Source of the DNA: Bacteroides sp.
GTDB taxonomy: Bacteria > Bacteroidota > Bacteroidia > Bacteroidales > Muribaculaceae
DNA: 64,000 bases
NCBI GenBank assembly: GCA_014802445.1
Contig: JAAVCF010000022.1
Coordinates: 1-64,000, forward strand
Direction of reading: 5' to 3'
The notes beneath the pieces are model-generated. The model ran no database searches. It was not told the origin of the DNA and worked only from the letters and a program-made list of their open reading frames with translations. Below are positions 1 to 9,460 of the stretch, in pieces (position 1 is the first letter of the stretch; each line of letters opens with the position of its first letter). The translations under genes and the position numbers were made by a program.

Positions 1-121
1 GGGCGTCATTTTTTTTGCCCCCTCCGGAAAGTTAGCGCCGGTTGGGGGCTGTTCCGACACTCACTACGGTCGTGTCCGGCTTAAACACAACGGCACCACC
101 CCGTCTGTCCACGGGCCGCTA

Positions 122-900
122 ACGTATGTAGGGGCGGCCGTTCGGGCCGCCCGCCCTCCGAGTCAAGTTACCTTCGGAGGGGTGTTTGCGGGTGAGTTTT
201 GTCGCGGAGTGCGGGCGCCCAGAATGGCGCCCCTACATTTTGCGGACGTAGGTTTGCGGTTGGGTGTCGCCAAGGGGTGCGGAAGCACCAGGGTAAGTAC
301 GTATGGGTCGGCGACTTTTCGTTGGGAGAGGTTTTACGATATCGCCGCGCAGCGGCTCTTGCTTTGGGGATTGCTGTCCCGGCACTCCCTACGGTCGTGA
401 CCGGGTTAAACACAACGTCGCCACTCCGTGGCTCAGTAAAGATTGTAATAACATGGTGTCCACGGGCCGCTAATGTATGTAGGGGCGGCCGTTCGGGCCG
501 CCCGCCCTCCGAGTCATATTATCTTCGGAGGGTGTTTTTTGTCTCGGAGTGCGGGCGCCCAGAAAGGGGCGCCCCTACAATTTGCGGACGTAGGTTTGCG
601 GTGGGGTGAGTTTTGTCGCGGAGAGCGGGCGCCCAGAACGAGCGCCCCTACATTTTGCGGACGTAGGTTTGCGGTGGGGTGTTTTGTCACGGAGTGCGGG
701 CGCCCCGAAGGGCGCCCCTACATTTAGCGGACGTAGGTTTGCGGGGGGTGAGTTTTGTCGCGGAGTGACCGCGCCCAGAACGAGCGCCCCTACATTTAGC
801 GGACGTAGGTTTGCGGTGTGGTGTGTTTTGTCGCGGAGTGCGGGCGCCCCGAGCGGGCGCCCTACATTCTTTAGCGGGGCATCGGGCTCCCTGCCCGCAA
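122..900. repeat. REP/BIME-like hairpin repeat array: two A units (about 128-181, 479-534) and six inverted B units (starts about 197, 537, 611, 682, 753, 826)
   Basis: A = gtaggggcggccgttcgggccgcccgccctccgagtca; B read in reverse complement = gtaggggcgcccgttcggggcgcccgcactccgcgacaaaa. The last five B units recur at about 71-74 bp with the shared spacer gcggacgtaggtttgcgg. Confidence 0.9.
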
Positions 901-1049
901 CGTCAACGGTATGTCTTAACAACCACTTTTTTACCTTGACGCAGTTTTTCTTGGGTGAATTGAACTAGTTTGAACCGATTTATTTTTGGCGCGGTATGTG
1001 ATTGTCAGTACATTTGTGGCGAATTCGTTTTATGTAGTTGTAATTCTGT

Positions 1050-2678
1050 ATGATAAAGTTACGTTCATGCCTTTTCTGTTTTGTGCTGTCGACTGCTTTT
1101 GCATCTGCTGAGTCCGGCTATACTCAGAGGGAAAGCAATGGCAAAGGCGAGGTGTTGTTGAATGTGGCCCAGGCTTCTGCCTCGGAGTCGAATGGAGGAG
1201 CTGAGGTAGAAAAATCTTCCGTAATAACGACTGGAAGTGTCGAGAAAAAAGGAGGTGTCCCGCCGGTGGTACATCCCAAGGAGGGAGAAATGTTGGTCCT
1301 TGCCGATGGTGTTAATATCAAACTTGTCGGCAAGTTGCAGAATTATTATGGCAGCGGGAGCGATGGCGATATCCTTTCGCCCAAAAGCGTTAATATACAT
1401 CCTTCGGGGAAGAAGTTTTATGTGAATTCGTTGGAGGGAGGGAAGACACTGGTCTATTCGCTGCCTGCTCTTAAGAAACTGGGGGTGATTGATCACATAT
1501 TTTCAGCTAAGGACTCGGCGTTGTGGGCTCCTTCATCCGGATTGTTTAAGTTTCGCCACTACACCAAGAATCTGGACACGTTTATGGGCAAACCGGTGGA
1601 GAGCGCATTCAGTCATGGAGGGCGCTATCTTTGGGTGCCTTATTATCGGCGTTCGTTTGATCTGAATGCACAGGATCCATCCGCTATTGCGGTTATTGAT
1701 ACGGAGACTGATACGATTGTGAGAATGATGGAAGCTGGTGTATTGCCTAAAATGGTGGCGGTTTCGCCTGATGGCAAAACGCTTGCAATTGCTCATTGGG
1801 GTGACAACACTGTGGGGCTTATTGATATATCCTCTTCCGAGCCGAAGCAGTGGAAATATAAAGCAAACGTTGTAATCGGCAGACAGTTATTTCATAATTT
1901 CAGTTTGACAGAATCGGTGGATCGAGATAGCAATACTGGAGAAGCGTTGCGCGGAACGGTCTTTTCGCCCGATGGTCGTTTTCTATTTGTTGGCTGCATG
2001 AGTGGCGGGGGAATAGCTGTGATTAATCTGCAGTCACAGAAATATGTCGGCAAGATTTTGGGATTAATGCCTAATGTGCGACATCTGGTCATTCGGGGCA
2101 ATTGGCTATATGCAAGCATTAATAAATCGGGCCTGGTTCAGCGTATACCTGTCGGTCAATTGGTGGAAGTGGTTGAGTCAATGGATGGTAGCAATGTTGT
2201 GGTTTCCGGTTGGGAGTCGGTAAAAGTATCCGGGGACGCGCGAACTCTTGAGCTTTCTCCTAAGGGCGACTATATATTCGTGGCTTGTAATAGTGGGAGT
2301 GCGCTTTGTGTGGTTGATTCTACGATGAAAAGTCGTGGGCAGATACCGGCAGACTCCTATCCTGTCGGCCTGGATATTTCTCCGGATGGCAGATGGTTGA
2401 TTACCACGTCGCAAGGGCGACAAGGTCATGGTGGCAACTGCGTCGATATCTTCCAACTGACCGGACTGGAAACTGATTTTATCTATGCTCCGGAGAACGA
2501 AGTGCCCCAACAACCGACAGATTCCAACGCTGTGCCTGATAAAGTTGCAACGAATGACAGTCTATCCCCTCTTAACGATCCGCAACTGCTATCAAAGATT
2601 GGAGCAGTGGTAGTTGTATTAGCATTGATAGCGGCCATCGGACTCGGTTTTCGTCATCGCAAAAGAAAGAATCATTAG
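1050..2678 (+). CDS. YncE/YVTN-type beta-propeller protein with signal peptide and C-terminal TM segment
   Basis: 542-aa ORF; repeated VSPDGK/FSPDGRFLFV/ISPDGRWL propeller motifs; C-term GAVVVVLALIAAIGLGFRHRKRKNH. Confidence 0.8.
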   Translation: MIKLRSCLFCFVLSTAFASAESGYTQRESNGKGEVLLNVAQASASESNGGAEVEKSSVITTGSVEKKGGVPPVVHPKEGEMLVLADGVNIKLVGKLQNYYGSGSDGDILSPKSVNIHPSGKKFYVNSLEGGKTLVYSLPALKKLGVIDHIFSAKDSALWAPSSGLFKFRHYTKNLDTFMGKPVESAFSHGGRYLWVPYYRRSFDLNAQDPSAIAVIDTETDTIVRMMEAGVLPKMVAVSPDGKTLAIAHWGDNTVGLIDISSSEPKQWKYKANVVIGRQLFHNFSLTESVDRDSNTGEALRGTVFSPDGRFLFVGCMSGGGIAVINLQSQKYVGKILGLMPNVRHLVIRGNWLYASINKSGLVQRIPVGQLVEVVESMDGSNVVVSGWESVKVSGDARTLELSPKGDYIFVACNSGSALCVVDSTMKSRGQIPADSYPVGLDISPDGRWLITTSQGRQGHGGNCVDIFQLTGLETDFIYAPENEVPQQPTDSNAVPDKVATNDSLSPLNDPQLLSKIGAVVVVLALIAAIGLGFRHRKRKNH

Positions 2679-2799
2679 GCGCAGTCTCCTTACGGATGTC
2701 AAGAGAGGTTTTCGTGGTAGGAGTGTCCCGGGATGCGGGGGGCGTTTTGGGGGCTGGAGTGTGCTTTTGATGGCAAAAACGTTAAAAATCGATTAGTTG

Positions 2800-2831
2800 T
2801 TTGTTAGTTTGCGTCAATCGGCTTATCTTTG
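2800..2831 (+). promoter_or_regulatory. Bacteroidetes-type promoter (TTTG-N20-TATCTTTG)
   Basis: TTTG at 2800-2803 and TATCTTTG at 2824-2831, upstream of the ATG at 2868. Confidence 0.6.
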
Positions 2832-2867
2832 CTAAAATTATATGAATAAACCAGTTGTTTTGTTACA

Positions 2868-4268
2868 ATGATAAAGAAACTAATGCTTTCGGCTCTCGCC
2901 GTGACTTCGCTTGCTCCTGCGGCTATTGCGGCGGACTGGCTGGGCGATGACCACACGGTGACACTCAATGTGTTTAACGGAGCTATCTTTTATGACGGGT
3001 ATGCAGGCCTTGACCGTAACCTTGAGGCTGATGCTGATGACGGAATTCTTCGCCATCGCAACTCTCTCTATGCAGTGCCCCTGACTGACGAATTCCTCTC
3101 TCAGATTGGCGAGAAGCTCGACGTGAGCGTTGTGGTGGAAGCGTGCTGTGACAACTACGACCGCATTGGCAACGTCAACCTGGCTCTCGTGCCTAAAGGC
3201 GCCGAGACCTACAACACTGCCGATGTGCAGCGTCTGGAGCTGGGCCGCTTCATTACCCCCTTCATGGACATGAACCGTCAGCCCAACCAGGTGCCTTACA
3301 GCTACTGGATGGACTATCTGAGCCCTATTCTGCGCGATGCCAACCTGCGCGCCGAGTATGACCTCTGGCTTGAGCTCGAGATTTTCGGTGTGCCCTACGC
3401 CGCTAACCAGCAGATTTCAGGCTGCGCCGGCCGCAACGACGTGTTTAAGGGCTACCTTGACTTCATTACCTCCGACGAGCCTGCTCCGCTGACCGAGAAC
3501 AATGTGCTTGTGCCCATGGTGATGAAGAATCCCGAGTATATCCGCAACAACCTCAACAACTACCAGGAAGCTGCCACTGACGAGATTGGCAAGACCCGCA
3601 AGACCTACACCTTCACCGTGCCCCGCGACGTTGAGGATGCACAGATTGTGCTCATCACCTCCAATCACGGCGCCGACGTGAACGGCGAGGAGTATAACCG
3701 CCGCGACCACTTCGTGTATTACGACGGCGAGCTCATTCTCGAATACAAGCCCGGCCGCACCAGCTGCGAGCCCTTCCGCAAGTACAACACCCAGCGCAAC
3801 GGCATCTACGGCGACTATAAGCGCACCGACCGTGGCTGGCAGAGCTTCAGCAACTGGTGTCCCGGCGACGTGATTGACAACCGCATCCTCCATCTGGGTC
3901 CGGTCACCGCCGGTGAGCACTCGGTGGTTATCGATGTGCCCGATGCAGTGTTCTACAACAACGACGGTGACTTCCCCGTGTCAATGTTCTTCCAGGGCTC
4001 CATCGCCGGCATGCTCCCCTCGAGCATCGACAGTGTGGAGTTTGATCCCACCGCTGTGTTCACCGTGAGCACCGATGGCCGCGTGATCAGTGTCAACACT
4101 GACCGCAGCGTGCTGTGGCTTGAGGTTCACGACATGGCCGGCCGCTGTCTCCGCCGTCAGGCCGGACTCGGCGACGTTGACGCCACCCGCTGGGCTGCAG
4201 GCACCTATCTTGTGACCATTGACGATGCCGACGGCTATCGCACCACCCAGAAAGTGGTTCTCAAGTAA
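2868..4268 (+). CDS. PNGase F-like (peptide-N-glycosidase F C-terminal-domain-like) secreted protein with Por/T9SS-type C-terminal tail
   Basis: Signal peptide; HGADVNGEEYNRRDHFVYYDGELILEYKPGRTSCEPFRKYNTQRNGIYG...SNWCPGD; C-term LEVHDMAGRCLRRQ...AAGTYLVTIDDADGYRTTQKVVLK. Confidence 0.75.
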   Translation: MIKKLMLSALAVTSLAPAAIAADWLGDDHTVTLNVFNGAIFYDGYAGLDRNLEADADDGILRHRNSLYAVPLTDEFLSQIGEKLDVSVVVEACCDNYDRIGNVNLALVPKGAETYNTADVQRLELGRFITPFMDMNRQPNQVPYSYWMDYLSPILRDANLRAEYDLWLELEIFGVPYAANQQISGCAGRNDVFKGYLDFITSDEPAPLTENNVLVPMVMKNPEYIRNNLNNYQEAATDEIGKTRKTYTFTVPRDVEDAQIVLITSNHGADVNGEEYNRRDHFVYYDGELILEYKPGRTSCEPFRKYNTQRNGIYGDYKRTDRGWQSFSNWCPGDVIDNRILHLGPVTAGEHSVVIDVPDAVFYNNDGDFPVSMFFQGSIAGMLPSSIDSVEFDPTAVFTVSTDGRVISVNTDRSVLWLEVHDMAGRCLRRQAGLGDVDATRWAAGTYLVTIDDADGYRTTQKVVLK

Positions 4269-4296
4269 GCACCATCACACGAAACCGAACAAACTG

Positions 4297-4328
4297 ACAG
4301 GGGGCGCCGCTATGGTGCCCCCTGTTTT
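4297..4328 (+). terminator. Rho-independent terminator-like hairpin
   Basis: acagggggc-gccgctatgg-tgccccctgt followed by ttt, just after the stop at 4268. Confidence 0.75.
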
Positions 4329-4352
4329 ATGTGAGAGAAGTCAGAGAGAGAA

Positions 4353-5042
4353 TCAGGGGTGCAGCAGCTCCACGAGCTTGCGCACTCCCTCCGTGGCCCG
4401 CATCTTGAGCACCGTCACTCCCGGAGGCACCGGCGCAGGATTGGGGTCGATATAGTAAACAGGTATCCCCTTGCGCACATAGTTGAGCAGCGCCGCGGCA
4501 GGGTAGACCACCAGCGACGTGCCAATCACCACAAAGATGTCGGCCTGCTCAGCCAGCTCCACAGCCATCTCGAAATTGGGCACCGACTCCTGAAAGAACA
4601 CAATGTGGGGGCGCACCGGGTCGCCATGCTCATCACGAGTGTCAACCGACGTTTCCAGCGCATCCTTGTCGAGCTGATACACGCGGCTCTCATCCCTCAT
4701 CGAGCGAATCTTCATCAGCTCACCGTGGAGATGGAGCACATAATTGCTGCCCGCACGCTCATGCAGGTCATCGACATTCTGGGTTATGACAAACGTGTCA
4801 TACCACTTTTCGAGTTCCACGAGCGCCTTGTGGCCCTCATTGGGCGAAGCCTTCACCAGCTCCTTGCGGCGCTTGTTGTAAAACTCATGGACAAGCTCGG
4901 GATTGCGCGCAAAGCCATCAGCGCTCGCCACGTCCATCACCGGATAATTGTCCCACAGTCCGCCACTGTCGCGAAATGTGCTGAGACCGCTCTCGGCGCT
5001 CATGCCTGCGCCGGTTGATATGACCAATTTCTTCTTCATCAT
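4353..5042 (-). CDS. SIR2-family NAD-dependent protein deacylase (cysteine-free)
   Basis: STGAGMSAESGLSTFRD, TQNVDDLHERAG, LHLHGEL, VVIGTSLVVYPAA motifs. Confidence 0.9.
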   Translation of the reverse strand: MMKKKLVISTGAGMSAESGLSTFRDSGGLWDNYPVMDVASADGFARNPELVHEFYNKRRKELVKASPNEGHKALVELEKWYDTFVITQNVDDLHERAGSNYVLHLHGELMKIRSMRDESRVYQLDKDALETSVDTRDEHGDPVRPHIVFFQESVPNFEMAVELAEQADIFVVIGTSLVVYPAAALLNYVRKGIPVYYIDPNPAPVPPGVTVLKMRATEGVRKLVELLHP

Positions 5043-5139
5043 AGATTATATAGATTGAGGTAGAGGAGAGGGGGGAAAGCCCCCCTACGTAAGAATACAA
5101 CAATGCCAACGATGCAAAGTTGGCTCCCGGCAGAGGGGA

Positions 5140-5964
5140 TTACTGCTCGTTGACGGCGTCATACTCACGGTCCGACACCGGCTCCAGCCACACATTGTCA
5201 GTGGCCTCGCCCGGCACCGCAAAAGCCAGATGGGCAAACCATGAATCCTTTGCTGCGCCGTGCCAGTGCTTCACATTGGGCGGGATATTGATTACCGTGC
5301 CCGGCAGAATCTCCACCGCCGGCTTGCCCTCCTCCTGATACCATCCGCGACCGGCCACGCCCACGAGCATCTGGCCTCCGCCTTTCTCCGCCTTGTGGAT
5401 GTGCCAGTTATTGCGGCAACCCGGCTCGAACGTGACATTGGCAAACGGAATCTGAGCCGAGGCCACCTGAGCCAGATAGCTATTGCCCGTGAAATAAGCC
5501 GCATAAGCCGTGTTAGGCTCGCCGATGGGGAAAATCATGGAGCGAGCAAACTCCGCCTTGGCATCATCGCCATGAATATCGTCGGCCCACACCTCCTTGG
5601 CCAGATTGAACGCCGCCCAAGCCTTGGGCCATCCGGCATAGAAAGCTATGTGAGTGATGATTTCGGCAATCTCCGTGCGGGTGATGCCATTGGTGCGCGC
5701 CGTCTGCAGGTGGTAACGCAGCGAGCTGTCAGTGATGCCCTGCGATATGAGTGAAGTGATGGTCACGAGGCTGCGGTCACGCAGCGACAGGAGGTCATTT
5801 CTGCTCCACACCTCGCCGAAAAGAATGTCGTCATTAAGCCGGGCAAACTCCGGTGCGAACTCGCCAAGCTGTTGGCGGCCCGCTGTCTGAACTATTTTAT
5901 GCTGTGCCATAACTGGAGATAAAGATGATAAACTCAAAACAACTGATATAACAAAACGATTCAT
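5140..5964 (-). CDS. Carboxymuconolactone decarboxylase-family + cupin fusion protein
   Basis: N-terminal CMD-like domain (LRYHLQTARTNGITRTEIAEIITHIAFYAGWP) and C-terminal cupin (NNWHIHKAEKGGGQMLVG...PPNVKHWHGA). Confidence 0.85.
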   Translation of the reverse strand: MNRFVISVVLSLSSLSPVMAQHKIVQTAGRQQLGEFAPEFARLNDDILFGEVWSRNDLLSLRDRSLVTITSLISQGITDSSLRYHLQTARTNGITRTEIAEIITHIAFYAGWPKAWAAFNLAKEVWADDIHGDDAKAEFARSMIFPIGEPNTAYAAYFTGNSYLAQVASAQIPFANVTFEPGCRNNWHIHKAEKGGGQMLVGVAGRGWYQEEGKPAVEILPGTVINIPPNVKHWHGAAKDSWFAHLAFAVPGEATDNVWLEPVSDREYDAVNEQ

Positions 5965-6141
5965 TGCTGTAAGATAAATAACCTTAATTGCGCGCTACGG
6001 CCGATGCCAAACCGCGTAGATGCAAAAATACGGAAAATTAATCACACATCCATGACATAATGCGTCTTTGAAAATCAAAAAGTTATTATCTTTGCATCAG
6101 CATAAACCATTTATTATCCATCCTTAACTCATAGAATCCTG

Positions 6142-7617
6142 ATGCTAAAAAAGATTAGACAGGCAGTGGCGGTGATAAGCATCGTCATGGTCACACTGCT
6201 GTTTGTTGACTTTACCGGCACTGCTGCGCGATGGTTTGGCTGGATGGCAAAAATCCAGTTTCTGCCCGCCCTGCTGTCGGCCAATCTCGTCATTGTGGCA
6301 GTGTTGATTCTGCTCACCCTCCTCTTGGGGCGCCTCTATTGCTCCGTCATCTGCCCCCTCGGCATCATGCAGGACATTTTCGGCGCCGCCGGCAAGAAAG
6401 CCCGCAAAAACCGTTACAGCTACTCCAGGCCCAAGAGCATCCTGCGCTACACCATGCTGACCCTGATGGTGATAGCCATTGTGTTCGGCATCGGTGCCTT
6501 TGTGGCTCTCCTTGCCCCTTACAGCGCCTACGGCCGCATAGCCCAGACGATGTTAGCCCCCGTGTGGGCCTACGGCAACAACCTCCTTGCCTCATGGGCC
6601 GAAGCGCGTGACAGCTACGCCTTCTACACTGTTGACATCCTGCCCCGCGCCGCCCTCACCCTCACCGTGGCCGCCATGACGCTCATTGTCCTCGGCTACC
6701 TTGCCTGGCGCAACGGCCGAACCTATTGCAACACCATCTGCCCCGTGGGCACACTGCTCGGCTTCTTCTCGCGCTACTCATGGCTGCGCCCCGTCATTGA
6801 CACCTCCAAGTGTAATGGCTGCGGACTCTGCGCGCGCAACTGTAAAGCCGCCTGCATCAACAGCAAAGAGCACACCATTGACCTGTCGCGCTGCGTCACC
6901 TGCTTTGACTGCATCAACAAATGCCACAAAGGCGCCATCTCCTACACCACACGCCGCGCCGCCGCGCCCGTGACAGCAGCCACCACTGACAGCTCACGCC
7001 GCCAGTTCATGGCCGTCACCGCCACCATGGCCACCGCCGCCGCCCTGAAAGCCCAGGAGAAAACCGTGGACGGCGGCCTCGCCACCATCGTTGACAAAAA
7101 GATTCCCGCCCGCAAAACCCGGATTGTGCCCCCGGGTGCCGTGAGCCTGCGCAATCTCACCTCCCACTGCACCGCCTGCCAGCTCTGTGTGTCGGCCTGC
7201 CCCAACGGAGTGCTCCGCCCCTCCACCGAGCTTGACACCCTCATGCAGCCCGAATCGTCCTATGAACGAGGCTATTGCCGCCCCGAGTGCAATCTCTGTT
7301 CTCAGGTGTGTCCCACGGGCGCCATCATCCCCGTGAGCCGTGAGGACAAATCCTCCATCCAGATAGGCCACGCCGTGTGGGTGAAAGCCAACTGTGTGCC
7401 CCTCACTGACGGAGTGGAGTGTGGCAACTGTGCGCGCCACTGTCCCGCCGGCGCCATCACAATGGTGCTCTCCAATCCCGCCGACGAGGAGTCGCCCAAG
7501 ATTCCCGTGGTCAACACCGAGCGCTGCATAGGCTGCGGAGCCTGTGAAAACCTCTGCCCGGCGCGCCCCTTCAGCGCCATCTATGTGGAAGGACACGAAA
7601 GTCACCGAACAATATAA
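6142..7617 (+). CDS. NapH-like membrane ferredoxin fused to a NapG-like 4Fe-4S module
   Basis: N-term TM helices, CPLGIMQD, multiple CxxCxxCxxxC clusters, internal SSRRQFM Tat-like motif. Confidence 0.85.
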   Translation: MLKKIRQAVAVISIVMVTLLFVDFTGTAARWFGWMAKIQFLPALLSANLVIVAVLILLTLLLGRLYCSVICPLGIMQDIFGAAGKKARKNRYSYSRPKSILRYTMLTLMVIAIVFGIGAFVALLAPYSAYGRIAQTMLAPVWAYGNNLLASWAEARDSYAFYTVDILPRAALTLTVAAMTLIVLGYLAWRNGRTYCNTICPVGTLLGFFSRYSWLRPVIDTSKCNGCGLCARNCKAACINSKEHTIDLSRCVTCFDCINKCHKGAISYTTRRAAAPVTAATTDSSRRQFMAVTATMATAAALKAQEKTVDGGLATIVDKKIPARKTRIVPPGAVSLRNLTSHCTACQLCVSACPNGVLRPSTELDTLMQPESSYERGYCRPECNLCSQVCPTGAIIPVSREDKSSIQIGHAVWVKANCVPLTDGVECGNCARHCPAGAITMVLSNPADEESPKIPVVNTERCIGCGACENLCPARPFSAIYVEGHESHRTI

Positions 7618-7631
7618 TCCCCCAAGACCCT

Positions 7632-9032
7632 ATGGAACAGAAATATATAAACCGACGTGACTTTTTGCGACGCCTCGGTCTCGGCGCGAGCGTAACCGGC
7701 CTGGCCCTTGCCGGATGTGAGCCCGCAGCCAAGAAGATTGCCGCCGACACTCACGCCCTCCCCGATATCCCCACCGACAAGATGACCTATCGCACCAATC
7801 CCAAAACGGGTGAAAAGGTGTCGATATTAGGCTACGGATGTATGCGCTGGCCCACTATCCCCGGCGAGAAAGAGGGCGAAGATGAGCTTGACCAGGAAAC
7901 CATCAACCGCCTGGTGGACACCGCTCTGGCCCACGGAGTGAACTATTTCGATACATCGCCCGCCTACTGCAAAGGGCGCTCCGAGCATGCCACCGGCATA
8001 GCCCTTGCCCGCCATCCGCGCGACTCCTATTTCATTGCCACCAAGCTCTCCAACTTCGCCCCGCAGACGTGGAGCCGCGAGGCCTCCCTGGCCATCTATC
8101 GCAACTCCCTCAAAGAGCTGCAGACCGACCATATTGACTATATGCTCCTCCACGCCATAGGCGGAGGGGCCGACGCCATGAAGGAGTTCAACGCTCGCTA
8201 CATTGACAACGGCATCCTTGACTTCCTTGTGGCCGAGCGCGAGGCCGGACGCATAAAGAACCTCGGATTTTCCTATCACGGTGATATCAAGGTGTTTGAC
8301 TGGGCGCTGGCCAACCACGACAAGTATAAATGGGACTTCGTGCAGATTCAGCTCAACTATCTTGACTGGAAACACGCCCGCGAGCTCAACCCCCGCAACA
8401 CCGATGGTGAATACCTCTACGGCGAGCTCGAGAAGCGAGGCATCCCCGCCATCATCATGGAGCCCCTGCTGGGCGGCCGCCTCTCAAACGTGCCTGACCA
8501 CATTGCCACGCGCCTCAAGCAGCGCGAGCCCGAGAACAGTGTGGCCTCCTGGGCATTCCGCTATGCCGGCACCCATCCCGGAGTGCTCACAGTGCTCAGC
8601 GGCATGACCTATATGGAACACCTTGAGGACAATCTGCGCACCTACTGCCCCCTTAAGCCGCTCAACAACGAGGAGATGCAATTTCTCTACGACACGGCCG
8701 ACCTCATGGTGCAATATCCCACCGTGGCCTGCAATGACTGCAAATACTGCATGCCTTGCCCCTACGGCATTGACATCCCCGCCATCCTGCTCCATTATAA
8801 TAAATGTGTCAATCAGGGCAACGTGGCCGAGAGCAGCCAGTCGCCCAACTATGCCGAAGCCCGGCGCGCCTTCCTTGTGGGCTATGACCGCTCCGTGCCC
8901 AAGCTCCGTCAGGCAAGCCACTGCATAGGCTGCAACACCTGCGGGCCTCACTGCCCCCAGTCAATTGACATTCCCAAGGAGCTTCACCGCATTGACCAAT
9001 ATGTGGAGATGCTCAAACAGCAAACCGTGTGA
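7632..9032 (+). CDS. Aldo/keto reductase with C-terminal 4Fe-4S domain and Tat-like/lipobox N-terminus
   Basis: NRRDFLRRLGLGASVTGLALAGCEP; AKR motifs; CNDCKYCMPCPYGIDIP and CIGCNTCGPHCPQSIDIP. Confidence 0.9.
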   Translation: MEQKYINRRDFLRRLGLGASVTGLALAGCEPAAKKIAADTHALPDIPTDKMTYRTNPKTGEKVSILGYGCMRWPTIPGEKEGEDELDQETINRLVDTALAHGVNYFDTSPAYCKGRSEHATGIALARHPRDSYFIATKLSNFAPQTWSREASLAIYRNSLKELQTDHIDYMLLHAIGGGADAMKEFNARYIDNGILDFLVAEREAGRIKNLGFSYHGDIKVFDWALANHDKYKWDFVQIQLNYLDWKHARELNPRNTDGEYLYGELEKRGIPAIIMEPLLGGRLSNVPDHIATRLKQREPENSVASWAFRYAGTHPGVLTVLSGMTYMEHLEDNLRTYCPLKPLNNEEMQFLYDTADLMVQYPTVACNDCKYCMPCPYGIDIPAILLHYNKCVNQGNVAESSQSPNYAEARRAFLVGYDRSVPKLRQASHCIGCNTCGPHCPQSIDIPKELHRIDQYVEMLKQQTV

Positions 9033-9460
9033 TGACCGTAGCCGAGCTTGCTGAAATCCTTCACCGCGAAAACTGCTCCTGCGTGATTTTCAATCACGGA
9101 GTGATTCGCCAGTGTCATCGCCGCGGAGTGGCCGACCTCTATCAGCTGCTCACCCGTGAGCCGGCCCTGCTCAAAGGCGCTCTTATTGCCGATAAGGTTA
9201 TTGGCAAGGGCGCGGCGGCGCTGATGGCTCAGGGAGGAGTGAGCGGAGTGTATGCCGACGTGGCCAGTACTCCGGCGCTGGAGTTGCTCCGGCGGGCAGG
9301 CATCCCCGTGGAGTGCATCACCGAGACACCCCGGATTGTGAATCGCGCCGCCACCGGGCCGTGCCCCGTGGAGACACTTTGCGCCCCCTGCGCCACTCCC
9401 GCCGAGTGTGTGCCTCTCATCGCATCATTTTTGAAACATCTTAACGAAAACCCGTCATAA
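9029..9460 (+). CDS. DUF1893-like protein
   Basis: 143 aa; ENCSCVIFNHGVIRQCHRRGVADLYQLL...GALIADKVIGKGAAALMAQGGVSGVYADVAS; ATGA overlap with the preceding gene. Confidence 0.75.
   Translation: MMTVAELAEILHRENCSCVIFNHGVIRQCHRRGVADLYQLLTREPALLKGALIADKVIGKGAAALMAQGGVSGVYADVASTPALELLRRAGIPVECITETPRIVNRAATGPCPVETLCAPCATPAECVPLIASFLKHLNENPS

Noticed and set aside
537-900. Possible CRISPR array
   Set aside because: The 71-74 bp units are similar along their whole length; there are no unique spacers between short repeats and no cas genes.
168-968. Several 60-136 aa ORFs on both strands in the first kb
   Set aside because: They are translations of the REP-like repeat array; composition is repetitive (RSAGAPERAPLHFADVGLRW...) with no domain signal.
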